Shown: positions 49,801 through 60,846 of the stretch, piece after piece
Layout of the letters: every line of letters begins with the position of its first letter
Position numbering within the stretch: the stretch's first letter is position 1
From: Diphasiastrum complanatum
Taxonomy: Eukaryota; Streptophyta; Lycopodiopsida; Lycopodiales; Lycopodiaceae
Direction: 5' to 3'
NCBI GenBank assembly: GCA_029204225.1
Contig: CM055113.1
Coordinates: forward strand, 23,248,443 to 23,312,442
DNA: 64,000 nucleotides
Made by a program: the position numbers and the translations under genes
The notes under the pieces: generated by a model
Told to the model about the DNA's origin: nothing
What the model saw: the letters and a program-made list of their open reading frames with translations, nothing else
Databases searched by the model: none

Positions 49801-52800
49801 GAGAGCAAATTGGTTGCTCAAAAGCCTGTTAGACACAACCACTGCTTAGGAGAAAGATTCTGCCCACAAAAAGGCTCGCAGTCATTGGGATCCAAGCTGT
49901 ACCACAGCGATTCTGCTCACAAACCCTCCTGTCAGAAAAAAAGCGGGTTCCAACCCAGTACGTTCCGGGATGTACTATACGGAATGTACAGTCCGTTCCG
50001 ACCCAAAAGGGTTGGAACGGGTTTCTAAGATGTTTTACTGCCATTAGCATTAAAAACAGAATGATGGCTTGAATTTTCCTACCCCATATCCTAAAATCGT
50101 TTAAGGGTAATTAAAAGTTTTGCTCAACTTTTATGCAGGGGCGGGGTCCCTCCAGAGACTTTTATTGGGGTTTAGGCTGTTTTCCATGCTATGTCTAGCC
50201 TTAACAGGCTCGGCTCACCATAATTTCGCAAATGACCCTTAGTTCCAGATTGAAAAAGCTGTTGCTCCCGATTTTGTCATCTACTTCATGCTGAAGATAA
50301 TTTCCAGTTCCATTTTCAAATTAGAAATGCTTATAGAAAAATTGTAGCTTTAAGTGATAAAACTACCTTTCAAACTGTGTTCTATTTGCAAAACATGCTC
50401 AAACTGACTTTCACTACTTACACCGTCCTTGTCATATACCAAGTAGCTTCAGTACATGTGCATGCATAATCAAGCACATGTGTGTGCAAATTTTTGTCAC
50501 TTAGAGATTTGGTTGTGGTTGAACTTCCACCGGTAGTTGAAATTACACACTGGTGGCATACATGCTATAGACTGTAAAGAGATGTGTATGTATATACATA
50601 CTGAATACCATTTTGCGTATTCGAGCGACGAAGAGAGAATAAGTGTGTAATATAGAGCACGTATCAGAAGTTTGTGAGATAGACGAAGTAGATGCCCTCA
50701 CGCATTGATTCTTTATTGTCAAAAACAGGTTCATTCCTGATTTACAGATTGCTTAAGCTTTGTAGAGCACACGGTTTGTCTGCTATTGTCTTGTGCTTTA
50801 CCACATTGTTGACATGTACATTTCACTGTACTTAATCTGATAACAGCTCTCTTATTCTACGTTCAAATTAGTGTCATATTGCTATGCTTATTTTCATTCT
50901 ATCTGACTTCTTATTGCTCAATCTGGTAGTCTGTTCTTAGCGAGTAATTATTAGTCTAGCGGTTGACGACTAATATTTTGTCTTGCCTCTTGTTAGACAT
51001 AACAAATGCATCAAGCTTGTAAAGTCTACCTTGTCTATTGCCCCTAGCAATCAAGACATCTCCCTTAGTAATGAAGCAAACATCCCCAACAAACTTTGTC
51101 TTGTACCCTTTCTTTAACATTTGACCAACACTTAGCAAATTCCTTGCAAATAAATCGCTTAAGCAACTTTGTACCAGGAAACCCTAAACCCTAAAAGCGG
51201 CAAAGTTGACGAGGAAACAAGCTGAAAAGGCACCAAGGCACTTACAGCTACAATAGAAGATGAATCGGTTCCTGGGGAGCCATGTGATACATCCATTCCG
51301 AAGCTGATAGTGGGCTGCTTCTCCAAAGATTCTTGAACTCCAAACTTAAGACGGAGTTGTAGCCCCACTTTGTAGTAAAGGTGAGTGATAAGGACATACA
51401 GAGTTTCTAGGGGACGTATTGTAGTGAGCATTCATGTCTGGCGTTCACTAGGGGATGGATCTGAACACAAACAAATATCTGCCAAGACTATGCGGATATA
51501 TAAAGCGAAAAAGTTGATTTCATCACACTTAAGATCTACGCTGCTGAAACTGGTAACCACATCTAGTACCGAAGACGAACATCTGTGTCAGGCATTGCAT
51601 TCTGAGAGGTAAATATGAGATAACATACCTAGCTAGAGATGGATCTGAACACAAGCAAATATCTACCTAGTCTATGCGGCAGTATAAATCAATGCTTGCT
51701 CTTCTTGCCAAAGAGAGAGAGAGAGATAGCGACAGAGCGAGGGATAGTCTACTTGTTTAAACTGTGAGAATGTTTGCTCTTTCAACCCCATTCGCTCTCC
51801 ATCTTAGTTATGGGAGGCATGGGCAGTGAGTAGGTTTTTTGCAAAAAATTTGGCACTGTTTTCATTTTTTTAGCCGGAGGGGGCAGGCAGTCACTGTCCA
51901 CCCCCTGATGATTAATTCCGGGGGGGGGGGAGGGGGGGGCAGGGTGGGGAAAATTAATTTTAATTAATTTTGGGCATGTGGGAGTGAGCGGGGAGGGGCC
52001 CGTATTTTTTTCGGACACGCGTCCGCCGCCCATCCGCTTCCTTAGAAAGAGACCATGCCTTGAACGAGTAACATATACTTGGAGTAAAACTTAAGGGCAG
52101 TAGGGTTGATTTAATTCTAGCCTTGGGCTTTCATTTTCAAATTGAATAGCTATTATGTTTTGAGGTGGCATATTATGCCCAGTACCCAGAATGTTGGTGT
52201 AGCTGCCTGTCCCAGTCAATTCCCATGGTAAATTGTTTTTTCTTAAAACCTAAAAGTAACCGTTTAAGTTGAAAAGTTACCATTTGCTATTACATCTTCT
52301 TATCCACTCTGTAGGCAGATATTTCTAAAACACTACATGCATTTCCAGGCAAATAGAAGAGCCTCTGTCAATGGGCTAGTGGCAATGGTGAAGCCAGCAT
52401 CGCTGCTACTGTAGGTTTGACTTGGTTAGACTTGTCCTGCTTTCTCTTAATTTCTGGGGAACAGGATGACATTCCTAACCTTTACATGTAGGACAAATTT
52501 CTCACCCAAGAACCAGAGGCCAGGCTTCAAAATCTCATTAGGTTGCAGGCTTATTTTTTAACTGTTTTTCAAAAAAATGTTGGCTTTATAGGCATATATA
52601 AAAGAGGATAAAGACTCCAAGCTCATTCCTGCACTTGATCTTAGCTTCTAAGTATGTTGAATTTTATGAGCGTATTCACTATAGACAATCCTTCTTCTGA
52701 AATTGGCTTAAGATGTGCTGTTGCATTTTTCATTTACAGGTATGCATGCTAATGGCAACAAATCCAAGAAAATCTGATCATGGGCAAAAAGCCTATTAAT

Positions 52801-53898
52801 TTTAAAAATTCAAAAAAATTGTATTGCAATAAGCTCATCGATGCCTGTCCATTTTTTGAAGTCCACATTGTTCCATGCGTATCAAAATGGATATGAAGTA
52901 AAAAATTAGTTTTCGAAGCACAAAAATCACATGACGTATAAAACACATAGTGCTCGGAATGAACTTCTCTTTACACTACAGAATTATGAGTAATGTACTA
53001 TTTTCCAGATTTAAAGGAAGTCCACTTTAGCTTCAATATGTTTAGTGGTGTTTGCAGGTTTCTTGACAAGGCAGCCACAATAACTGGTGGTGACTGGTCT
53101 GCTGTTACAGGACGTGCAAATCCATGGAAATTATGCACAGTGGCACAAGTAGAACATCTTAAAATCATGTTAAGTTTAGGACCCATCTGGGCAAGCATTA
53201 TTTTATATGGTACCATGTTTGGACAAATGTCATCATTCTTTGTTCTGCAAGGATCTTTCATGAACACCCATGTGGGACCTTTCAATATCCCACCTGCGAC
53301 ACTGAACATAGTTGATGGGGTCACTGTAATTATTGTCACCTTCATGTATCAATCGGTGATCATGCCTTTCATGGCTCGCTTGACCAACAATATTCAAGGT
53401 ATTACTCATTTGCAGAGAATAGGCATTGGTCAATTGCTCACGGTCTTGGCAATGGCATGTGCTGCTTTACTAGAGTGGGAGCGTCTGCAACTTGTAAATT
53501 CACATGGAAATGTTGCTGGTGCAAACTTGAGTATATTATGGCAGATCCCTCAATATAGTCTTATAGGTGCATCTGAAGTCTTTGCTTACATTGGGCAGAT
53601 TGAATTCTTCTATGACCAAACTCCTGAAGGTGCTCGAAGTTTTGGTACTGCTCTCTCTTTCTCTGCTATGGCTCTGGGTAACTTTCTTGGTGGTTATTTA
53701 GTGATATTTTTACAAAGTATTACCGGTTCTGATGGCAATGGTGGATGGATCCCGCAAGATATTGATCATGGTCATTTAGATTACTACTTTGGGGTGTTAA
53801 CTTTTATAAGTGGCATAAACTTTATATTTTTTCTGACTGTAGCATCATCATATCAATACAAGCGAAGCCTAGTAGATGAAAAAACAGACGATGCATGA
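46825..53898 (+). CDS. NPF (NRT1/PTR) family proton-coupled-type transporter, first exon not found
   Basis: A 12-TM major facilitator membrane protein of the plant NPF family (nitrate, peptide or hormone transport; substrate not predictable). Exons: 46825-46990, 47528-47745, 48357-48916, 53058-53898; phases join to 594 residues plus stop. Hallmarks: TSDGTVDVKENPAIKSSTGG before TM1, TRVLNQ and FGAFVADSYLGDY, FGADQFDEND, SYFNWYYLSLCLG, VPEDSTLL, CTVAQVEHLK, LWQIPQYSLIGASEVFAYIG, FFYDQTPEGARS, GHLDYYFGVLTF. The length fits the family (about 550-610). The frame upstream of 46825 meets a stop and has no ATG, so an upstream exon with the start is inferred. Odd: the TM1 ExxER motif is replaced (see findings). 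Introns are 537, 611 and 4141 bp. Confidence 0.93.
47245..47329 (+). mobile_element. tRNA-like SINE with 16-bp target duplication
   Basis: An 85-bp body with RNA polymerase III promoter boxes: A box TTGGCTCAGTTGG (47255-47267) and B box GGTTCGAGCC (47300-47309). It is flanked on both sides by a perfect catttgctacatctta (47229-47244 and 47330-47345). CCAA(C)GGGG near the start can pair with CCCCTTGG near the end like an acceptor stem, and CCAAAG-TTT-CTTTGG forms a hairpin in the anticodon-arm position. Lies in intron 1 of the transporter gene. Confidence 0.85.
49373..49493. mobile_element. 121-bp MITE with 20-bp terminal inverted repeats
   Basis: The left end catagttgcccgttccggaa and the right end (reverse complement catagttgcccgttccagaa) match at 19 of 20 bases. 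The interior has palindromic GGAACGCGTTCC words and an A run, with no coding capacity. Target duplication is not obvious, so the superfamily is open. Confidence 0.75.
49944..50021. repeat. Palindromic element with GTTCCG words
   Basis: cgggttccaaccc at 49944-49956 is mirrored by gggttggaacggg at 50009-50021, and the interior again repeats GTTCCG-type words. It may be a diverged relative of the MITE 450 bp upstream. Confidence 0.5.
50956..51150 (-). pseudogene. Copia protease/pre-integrase scrap
   Basis: The minus strand reads FARNLLSVGQMLKKGY, then VCFITKGDVLIARGNRQGRL and YKLDAF, matching the end of Copia protease and the GAG-pre-integrase start. Flanks on both sides lack Copia homology. 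Confidence 0.6.
51920..51949 (+). other. G-rich tract, possible G-quadruplex
   Basis: Runs of 11 and 8 G separated by A, followed by CAGGGTGGGG. Four G-runs within 30 bp could form a quadruplex on the + (sense) strand within intron 3 of the transporter transcript. Confidence 0.5.
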
Positions 53899-54434
53899 GG
53901 ATGCAGCACTTGAAATTCTTAGTGTTGTTGTTGGTCCTTGAAAGATGACATGAAATTGGAGCAAATGTCAGCAAGCCCTTAAATTTTGCACGAGAGTTAT
54001 TCCCACATTCAGTGTTTAATACTTTTACAACAATGTTCACATGCACTATTGGCTTTCTTCAAAGACTGATTCGCTACATAATTGGGAAACTCCTCAATGC
54101 GTTCAGCTAAAAGGATAATTAGCCAGCTTTGGATAACAGTGCGATCATGATTATGGAAGATATTGTTGTACTCATGCAAATTGATGATAATGCAACATAA
54201 TGGCTCATTCAATGCAACACCTAATCATAACTTTTAGAAGTGTCAACGCCTAATAGTAAATATGACAGAGTGACATTGAATTTTGTCAAAATGAATGTCG
54301 CAAATTTCCATCGCTATCCACTTTTGTTGTTGTTGTTGTAATAGTGACATTTGGGTTTGCTTTTTTACTATCATATGAATTTATGATGTCTAGATTGACA
54401 TAAAGAGAGACATGGAAGAGGGAAGATCAAGATA
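53899..54434. other. NPF 3' flank
   Basis: AT-rich, no gene seen. It should include the 3' UTR of the transporter gene; no unmistakable poly(A) signal was identified. Confidence 0.5.
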
Positions 54435-54912
54435 TCACCCATGAATAATAATAAAAAACAAAGATTTGTGCCTTGCTCTGTCCTGGGCACTTCTTATGCT
54501 ATCTTTAGCCAGCCGTAATATTTCTTGCATGTCCGCAAGGAAATCAGCTGCGGCTTGCACCCGTAGGTTTTTCATGCCAACACTAATTGGTGATCGAGGT
54601 TGAAAACCATACATAAGCATGAAAGGGCTGAATCCGGTCGCTGAATGTTTTGCACTATTATATGCAAATTCCACCAGTGGAAGGTATTGTTCCCAATCAG
54701 ACTGCCGATGGCCCACATATGCTCGAAGCATGTCCTCCATCGTCTGATTGGTCCTTTCCGTTTGACCGTCTGATTTCGGATGATCTGTAGAACTCATACT
54801 TAAAGTTGTTTCCAACTTTTCAAATACTGCTTGCCAAAAATTCCAGTGAATTTTGGGTCACGGTCACTGACAATATCGCAAGGCAGCCCGTACAGTCGAA
54901 AAAGCTTCTCAA
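54435..54912 (-). pseudogene. Chromodomain Gypsy integrase core fragment
   Basis: The minus strand reads LFRLYGLPCDIVSDRDPKFT, then after a frameshift STDHPKSDGQTERTNQTMED (catalytic region), WEQYLPLVEFAYNSAKHSAT and FMLMYGFQPRSP. This is the part of integrase that would directly precede the tail seen at 42316. It ends sharply at the inverted-repeat arm starting near 54921. Confidence 0.85.
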
Positions 54913-54920
54913 CAAAAAGT

Positions 54921-55593
54921 TTTGTTTTTTGTCATTATGAAGTTCTAATTTTCAGACCTGTAAATTTGAAAAATCAGATCTGAAAATTGAAGTTTTCATA
55001 AAGCTTCATTAGTTATCCATTTCTAGACACTAGTTTCATGGTTTTGGAAATCTAGAATAGTGAGAAATGTGAAACTTTGGTTGCTTTTGAAATGACAAAT
55101 GGAATTGGAATTGGAATGAGAACTTTATGTAAACATTAGCTTGGATTAGTTGATTGAAGTTTACATAAAGATTTGGTTTTCATTTTTGTTTTTGATTAAG
55201 GCAAATGTAGCTTGTTGTTGTTTTCCTCTTAAGCTTGGATTAAGCTTGCAAATAGTAGGCTTGGATTGAGCTTACAAACAATAAGATTGAATGAATAGAG
55301 GTAAATGCTTTTTATTTGCAATGGATGTAACAATTTAAGCATTTCTATCATTCTAATTTGAGCACTTGTTGTTGTATTTGCATAATAGGAAAACACACAA
55401 GCAACTCCAATGGATCAAACCAATGAAAACCCAACATTTGATCTATCAAACCCATCCAACGTGGCACAAGCTCTTGAACTTTTATACCAACAAATTCAAG
55501 CCACTAATAAGCAGCTTCTTGAAACTAATCAAAGAAACCAAGACTTAGAGTCTAGGTTAGCCAGTCAGAAGAAGCATGTAGTTCCACCTCCTG
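54921..55593 (+). repeat. Left arm of large inverted repeat: Gypsy leader and gag start
   Basis: About 670 bp that reappear inverted at 56283-56931. It holds the untranslated leader and a gag start at 55410 (MDQTNENPTFDLSNPS) followed by a predicted coiled coil (ALELLYQQIQATNKQLLETN). Homology to the other arm ends exactly at GTTCCACCTCCTG. Confidence 0.9.
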
Positions 55594-55838
55594 TAAAAGT
55601 ATTTAAGGGAGAGAAGAAAGATAGGAACTTACAAGTGGCTTATGAAAGCAAAAAAATTAATCCTGTTCAGTCTAGGTATTGTACCTATGAGAAGGAACTG
55701 TTTGCAATTGTTCGTTCCTTGAAAATTTGATGACATTATTTGTATGGAGCCAGATTTGAAGTTTTGACGGATCATCAGACTCTTCGATATTTCTGTGATG
55801 CTACAGATTTAAAGGGGAGGCAAGCTAGATGGGCAAGT
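55594..55838 (+). pseudogene. Gypsy RNase H fragment fused to gag start
   Basis: Directly after the gag start the frame runs VKVFKGEKKDRNLQ and then VAYESKKINPVQSRYCTYEK, ELFAIVRSLKI, followed after a stop by FEVLTDHQTLRYFCDATDLK. These are RNase H motifs (AY.S.KL, Y...EKE.AIV, TDH..L). Most of gag, protease and RT are deleted between them. Confidence 0.85.
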
Positions 55839-55849
55839 TAGATGGGCTG

Positions 55850-56282
55850 GACTCTTAGCCCTCCGGCTTAGCTTCTTATAGCCTTTCAAGGCCTGGGTAA
55901 GGGGAAATGCCAATCGAGCAAATTCGAGAATATGCCGATGGAAAAATCCCACAAACCCCAAAAAAGACTTGATTTTTCGAACTGCGGTGAGAATAGGCCA
56001 ATCAATAACCCTCTGGATACGATCAGCCTCAATCTCCACCCCCCGTTTGGAAATCTTATGCCCCAAGTAAGACAATTCCTTAGCAAAAAAGTCACACTTA
56101 GACTCCTTGACAAAGAGCTTTTCCCTTCTTAAAAAGTCCAAGACAATCCTTAGATGCTCTTTATGTTCCACCAAAATCTTACTGAACACTAGAATATCAT
56201 CTAAGAATACCACTACGAATCTTCCCAAATATGGCCTGAATAAATCATTCATCACTTGTTGGAAAGTTGCTGGTGCATTGGT
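55850..56282 (-). pseudogene. Gypsy reverse transcriptase fragment fused to gag start
   Basis: The minus strand reads TNAPATFQQVMNDLFRPYLG, FVVVFLDDILVFSK (catalytic FLDD), HLRIVLDFLRREKLFVKESK, LGHKISKRGVEIEADRIQRV and FLGFVGFFHRHILEFA. The gag start on this strand jumps into RT right after GTTCCACCTCCTG, i.e. at the same base where the other arm jumps into RNase H. Confidence 0.88.
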
Positions 56283-56931
56283 CAGGAGGTGGAACTACAT
56301 GCTTCTTCTGACTGGCTAACCTAGACTCTAAGTCTTGGTTTCTTTGATTAGTTTCAAGAAGCTGCTTATTAGTGGCTTGAATTTGTTGGTATAAAAGTTC
56401 AAGAGCTTGTGCCACATTGGATGGGTTTGATAGATCAAATGTTGGGTTTTCATTGGTTTGATCCATTGGAGTTGCTTGTGTGTTTTTCTATTATGCAAAT
56501 ACAACAACAAGTGCTCAAATTAGAATGATAGAATTGCTTCAATTGTTACATCCTTTCTATTCATTCAATCTTATTGTTTGTAAGCTCAATCCAAGCCTAC
56601 TATTTGCAAACTTAATCCAAGTTTAAGAGAAAAACAACAACAAGCTACATTTGCCTTAATCAAAAGCAAAAATGAAAACCAAATCTTTATGTAAACTTCA
56701 ATTAACTAGTCCAAGCTAATGTTTACATAAAGTTCTCATTCCCATTCCAAGTCCATATGTCATTTCAAAAGCAACCAAAGTTTTCACACTTCTCACTATT
56801 CTAGATTTCCAAAACCAAGAAACTAGTGTCTAGAAATTGATAACTAATGAAGCTTTATAAAACTTTAATTTTCAGATCTGATTTTTAGATTTGTAGGTCT
56901 AAAAATTAGAACTTCAAAATGACAAAAAAAC
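56283..56931 (-). repeat. Right arm of large inverted repeat: Gypsy leader and gag start
   Basis: Inverted copy of 54921-55593, with the same gag start and coiled coil read on the minus strand (start near 56466). It differs from the left arm by scattered substitutions and small indels. It is preceded by its LTR at 56939-57491. Confidence 0.9.
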
Positions 56932-56938
56932 ATAATAT

Positions 56939-57491
56939 CCAATGAGAGAGAGAGAAGCCTAGGGGAGTTAAAGAATCTCCAAGAGCCTCCATAGGCTTAT
57001 GGAAGGTCAAGAGACTCCTTCCATAACCTATGACTCTTTGAATGCCTTTCTTGTGGGAGTTGGGAACTCAATGGACACTTTAGAAGGGCGCCCTCCTACT
57101 AGGTCCCATTGCCCAAGTTGTGCATATATACTTTGGTCCTAGACCAATTAAGTGATATGGTTCAAGGTTGAGGCCCAAGGTTTAGAAAAATAGTCATCCA
57201 ATGACTTTCTAACACCTCTCTAGGTTCCATACCTTCATCCAAGGCATAGACACCTACTTGTCCTTAACCAAGGACACTAGTACCTTAATCTAAGGTACCT
57301 ACCCTTAATACTAAGGGTACCTCTTATCCAAAGGTCACGTGACTCCATACCTCCAACTAAGGTATAGTCACTTGTCTGTCCTTATCCAAGGACACATACC
57401 CTTAATCCTAAGGATACCTTGCCATTTAGCTTCCAACACTAAATGGACTATTAGGGGTCTGAAGTACTACTAGTTACATAGGTATGTAACA
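56939..57491 (-). repeat. Truncated 5' LTR of chromodomain Gypsy
   Basis: Inverted, nearly identical copy of 42726-43279; the LTR start TGTTACATACC ends at 57491. The inner end is cut at ATTGGAT and joined directly to the leader, so several hundred bases of LTR 3' end are missing. Its outer end interrupts Copia E. Confidence 0.88.
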
Positions 57492-58480
57492 ACAACGATC
57501 CTGGGATCTGATTATATTGGCTCAGTCTGTATACTGCAAACGCTATATCAGGTCTTGTGTTGTCTGCTAGATATAACAGTGATCCAATCAGCCTACGATA
57601 GGGTGTATTGGCCATTTGCTTCTCTTCCTCGAGAGTTTGCGGACGATCTATCCAAGTATCATAGGAGTATGCACACCTTTGCATTCGAGCATGTTGAAGT
57701 CTTCAATGATCTTTTGAGTGTACTTTTATTGGTGAAGATACAACTTATCGCCTTCAAAGTCTCTCACGATCTGCAAGCCTAGATAGATTTTAGCTTCTCC
57801 TAGATTAGCGATCTCAAATATTTCAGAAATGTCTCTTTTGACATCTAAAATTAACGTATCTCTTCTTGAGAAGATAAGCGTGTCATCAACATAGATAGCT
57901 AGAATGATTAATTCATTTTGGACATGCTTGATATAGACATTCGATTCAGCAAATAGCGGTTTGAAGCCTAAGGAATGTAGTGCTTCGTCCTTCTTTCTAT
58001 ACCATTGTCTTGCTGCTTATTTCAGACCATAAATGCTTTTATTCATGTGACATCCATATTCTGGATATTCTTGGCTTACAAAACCAAGTGGTTGGTCCAT
58101 GAATAAGTTTTCTTCCAATTTTGCGTGCAAGAAAGCAGTCTTCTCATACACAATATGGATTTTCAGACCATGAGCCACTGCATACACGAATAACAAGCAA
58201 ATTGATGTATGTTTGACTACCGGTGAGAAAGTATTAGTGTAGTCGATTCCATACTTCTGTGAAAATCCTTTAGCAACCAACCTTGCTTTGTATCTAATGT
58301 TCTCTCCATCAGGACCAGTTTTGATCTTGTAGATCCACTTGCATTTGACTGGTTTCCTTCCATCAAGAATAGGTGCAAGTGTCCATACATTGTTCTTATA
58401 CGTGAATGACATTTCTTCCTCCATTGCTTGAATCCAACGATCTTTATCTGGTCCATCAACAACTTCCTCGAATGTTTAAG
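57492..58480 (-). pseudogene. Copia E reverse transcriptase
   Basis: 58017-58424: NNVWTLAPILDGRKPVKCKW, YKARLVAKGFSQKYGIDYTN, FLHAKLEENLFMDQPLGF. Further, across stops, LAIYVDDTLIFSR (catalytic YVDD) near 57885. 57492-57684: YRRLIGSLLYLADNTRPDIA, FAVYRLSQYNQIPG, where the Gypsy LTR interrupts. Several stops and frameshifts. Confidence 0.88.
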
Positions 58481-58674
58481 GTTCATCAGAAAAACTAAAA
58501 AATTTGATGGTTATTAAAAACATCCTGACCATACCTTTTTGGTGGTTTACGCTGTCTATCAGATCTTCTCACAAGTGGTTTCGAGTTCGATTCTGCAGGT
58601 TTTGAGTTCGATTCTAATTCGACCTTTTCTGCTGAAATTCGAACTGGTGATTCGAGTCTGTCAGGTACTGAATC

Positions 58675-58975
58675 TTGACCTCCCTTTGTGAAGAGAGTCC
58701 AAATCTTTTTGTTTTGAGAGTGAAGGCTTTGAATGATGAGTTAGCTTGCATTGATGAGAGCATTACAGAAGGAGAGCTTGTTCAAGTTATTCTTAATGGT
58801 TTGTTGGATGCTCATGCTAACATTGTACAAAGTCTTGCCATCCAAAAAACTTTGTCAAGTTTGATTGATCTTCAAGAGATCTTGATCAATGAAGAATATA
58901 GGCTTCAAGCAAGATCTGGTAATTCTCTTTCATCTTCTACTTGTTTTATTTCTGTCATTGTTGGTAGCTCATAAT
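58675..58975 (+). pseudogene. Copia gag scrap inserted in Copia E linker
   Basis: The + strand reads LRVKALNDELACIDESITEG, VQVILNGLLDAHANIVQSLA, LIDLQEILINEEYRLQARS, a Copia gag segment of another element. It lies opposite to, and splits, the Copia E linker: homology on the minus strand runs up to both edges (YEIFKN on one side, ESPVRISAEK on the other). Confidence 0.75.
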
Positions 58976-58999
58976 AGTTTTTGAAAATTTCATAGCCGA

Positions 59000-59819
59000 C
59001 TAGATCACTGTTTGCTATGTATGTCGACTCATTAAATTTAACCTCTCGAACAATTTTTATTCTACCAGTTTCGGGTACTTAGACACGATAATATGACGAA
59101 TGTAACTCGAATCCTACCAGAAAACCTTGTTCTGTCTTTTCATCAAGTTTCTTTCTCAACTTGTCTAGTATGTGCATATACACTGCGCATCCGAATGTCC
59201 GAACATGTGCTAGATTTGGCTTCGACTTCCACCATATCTCATGAGGAGTTTTATCCCGTATTTGAGATTTCAGAATACGATTCTGAAGATAATTCGATGT
59301 AGCCACTACTTCTGCCCACAACTGTTTGGGTGCTTTCGCATGAGCCATCATACACCTTGCAGCTTTCATAAGTGTATGATTCCTTCGTTCAGCTATTCCA
59401 TTGTGCTGAGGTGTGTATGATGCAGTCTTCGTATGCATAATACCTCGATCAGTATAGTAAGCCTTGAATTTGTTGGAAATGTACTCACCTCCACGATCTA
59501 TGCAAATTTGCTTCAACTTATTGCATGTCTGCTTCTTAGCCTAATTCGTATACTCAACAAATTTTTCGAAAGCTTCAAATTTTGTATGTATAAAGTATAC
59601 TACAGTGAACTTGCTGAAGGCATCAATAAACGTAATGAAGTACTTTGCATCACCCAATGACAATACTCCGAATGGTCCACAAATATCTGAATGCACAATT
59701 TCAAGTACCTCAGGTTGCTTTATAAACATCCTTACTGAAAGGTGTTCTAGTCGTCTTGTCTTTAAAACAGGATTTGTAGGTAGTTCAAATATCTCTACTT
59801 TTGATTTCGACTCCTTCAA
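59000..59819 (-). pseudogene. Copia E integrase
   Basis: 59541-59819: LEIVHSDICGPFGVLSLGDA (first catalytic Asp), FITFIDAFSKFTVVYFIHTK. 59079-59516: ICIDRGGEYISNKF, a changed form of the usual RSDNGGEY with the second catalytic Asp kept, ASYTPQHNGIAERRNHTLME-type with the Glu, and HVRTFGCAVYMHI. The linker reads VREVKFNES after a stop. Confidence 0.88.
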
Positions 59820-59931
59820 TTCTCTGACTTTTGTTGGCTTGGTACAAGGCTTCCATGTTCATGTGACATAGCTTCTTGTGCCACAGAATATTTGTCAATT
59901 CCTGAGTTTGATTGGCTTGTTCGATTATTGT

Positions 59932-60348
59932 TCAAATGTTTAAGTGATACAAATTTTCTTCTCTGTTGCCTTTAGCAACTAGGTTATCAGGATCTTCCTC
60001 AAACAGTTTACAAGAGTTCTTTGTGAAGGTTATTGACATGCTTGTATCGACTATCTTTGCTATGGATAGAAGATATTTGTCAAGAGTAGGGACATAGAGG
60101 ACTTTCTCCAGTTTCTTGTCACCCTGATTCGTGTCCAGCCATAGTACACCAGTTCCATCAACCACGTGTTTAGAACTGTCTCCAAGTATAATGAACCTCA
60201 AATAGTTAGTTTTCTTGTACTCAAACAAAATTTGTTTCGAGAAAACAAGATGTGATGTGGCTCCCGAATCAAGTACTACTTCTCGAATTTTAGAATTAGA
60301 TGAATAACATAGATCAGTACTAACATAAGCTGCTGAGTTCCTTGTCAT
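59932..60348 (-). pseudogene. Copia E protease
   Basis: VVLDSGATSHLVFSKQILFE is the Copia protease active site (DSGAT), followed by DGTGVLWLDT and LEKVLYVPTLDKYLLSIAKI. The 60350-60840 stretch upstream should be gag; a broken CCHC piece (ECIHCHKR) is the only motif visible there. Confidence 0.85.
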
Positions 60349-60846
60349 CCTATCTTCTGTTGTTCTGGAGCATTCTGCTTTGTCTTCGACATAGTTTGAA
60401 TCTGAAGGTTCGCTTCGATTTTGCTCCTTTTTGTTTCTAGGATTCTGATAACAATTTACTGCTGCATGACCCGTTTATGACAATGAATGCATTCAATCTT
60501 TGGATTTAACCAACATTGCACTGAAGACACACTAATTGCTATAGCTTTGTCATTTCTTAAACTCCGTTCTCAAAAAAATTTGTCAGGAGTAGCTACTGAC
60601 TTCTCTTCTATTGGTTCTACCCACTGTCATAGACCTTCGCCCTTCAATATGAAATAAAGTCTTTAATTTCCAAATCAAGAAGTTTGAACCTTCTTGATCC
60701 AAAATCGTAGTGATCTTAGCTTGAATATTGTTGATCGATGACATCTTCTATTTTCTGAATAACTCCAGATGCGGCTTGTTGAGGATGTATGAAGAATGCT
60801 TGAGAGAGATGTGAAGATACCACCTGTATCGACTCCTGACTTGTAT

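Larger units (their letters stand above)
48917..53057 (+). other. NPF intron 3 (4141 bp) with small transposons
   Basis: Between the exons ending KKFR and starting FLDKAA, which join through a split Arg codon (AG|G). It contains a complete MITE (49373-49493), a related palindromic element (49944-50021), a Copia scrap (50956-51150) and a G-rich run (51920-51949). No other gene was seen. Confidence 0.75.
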
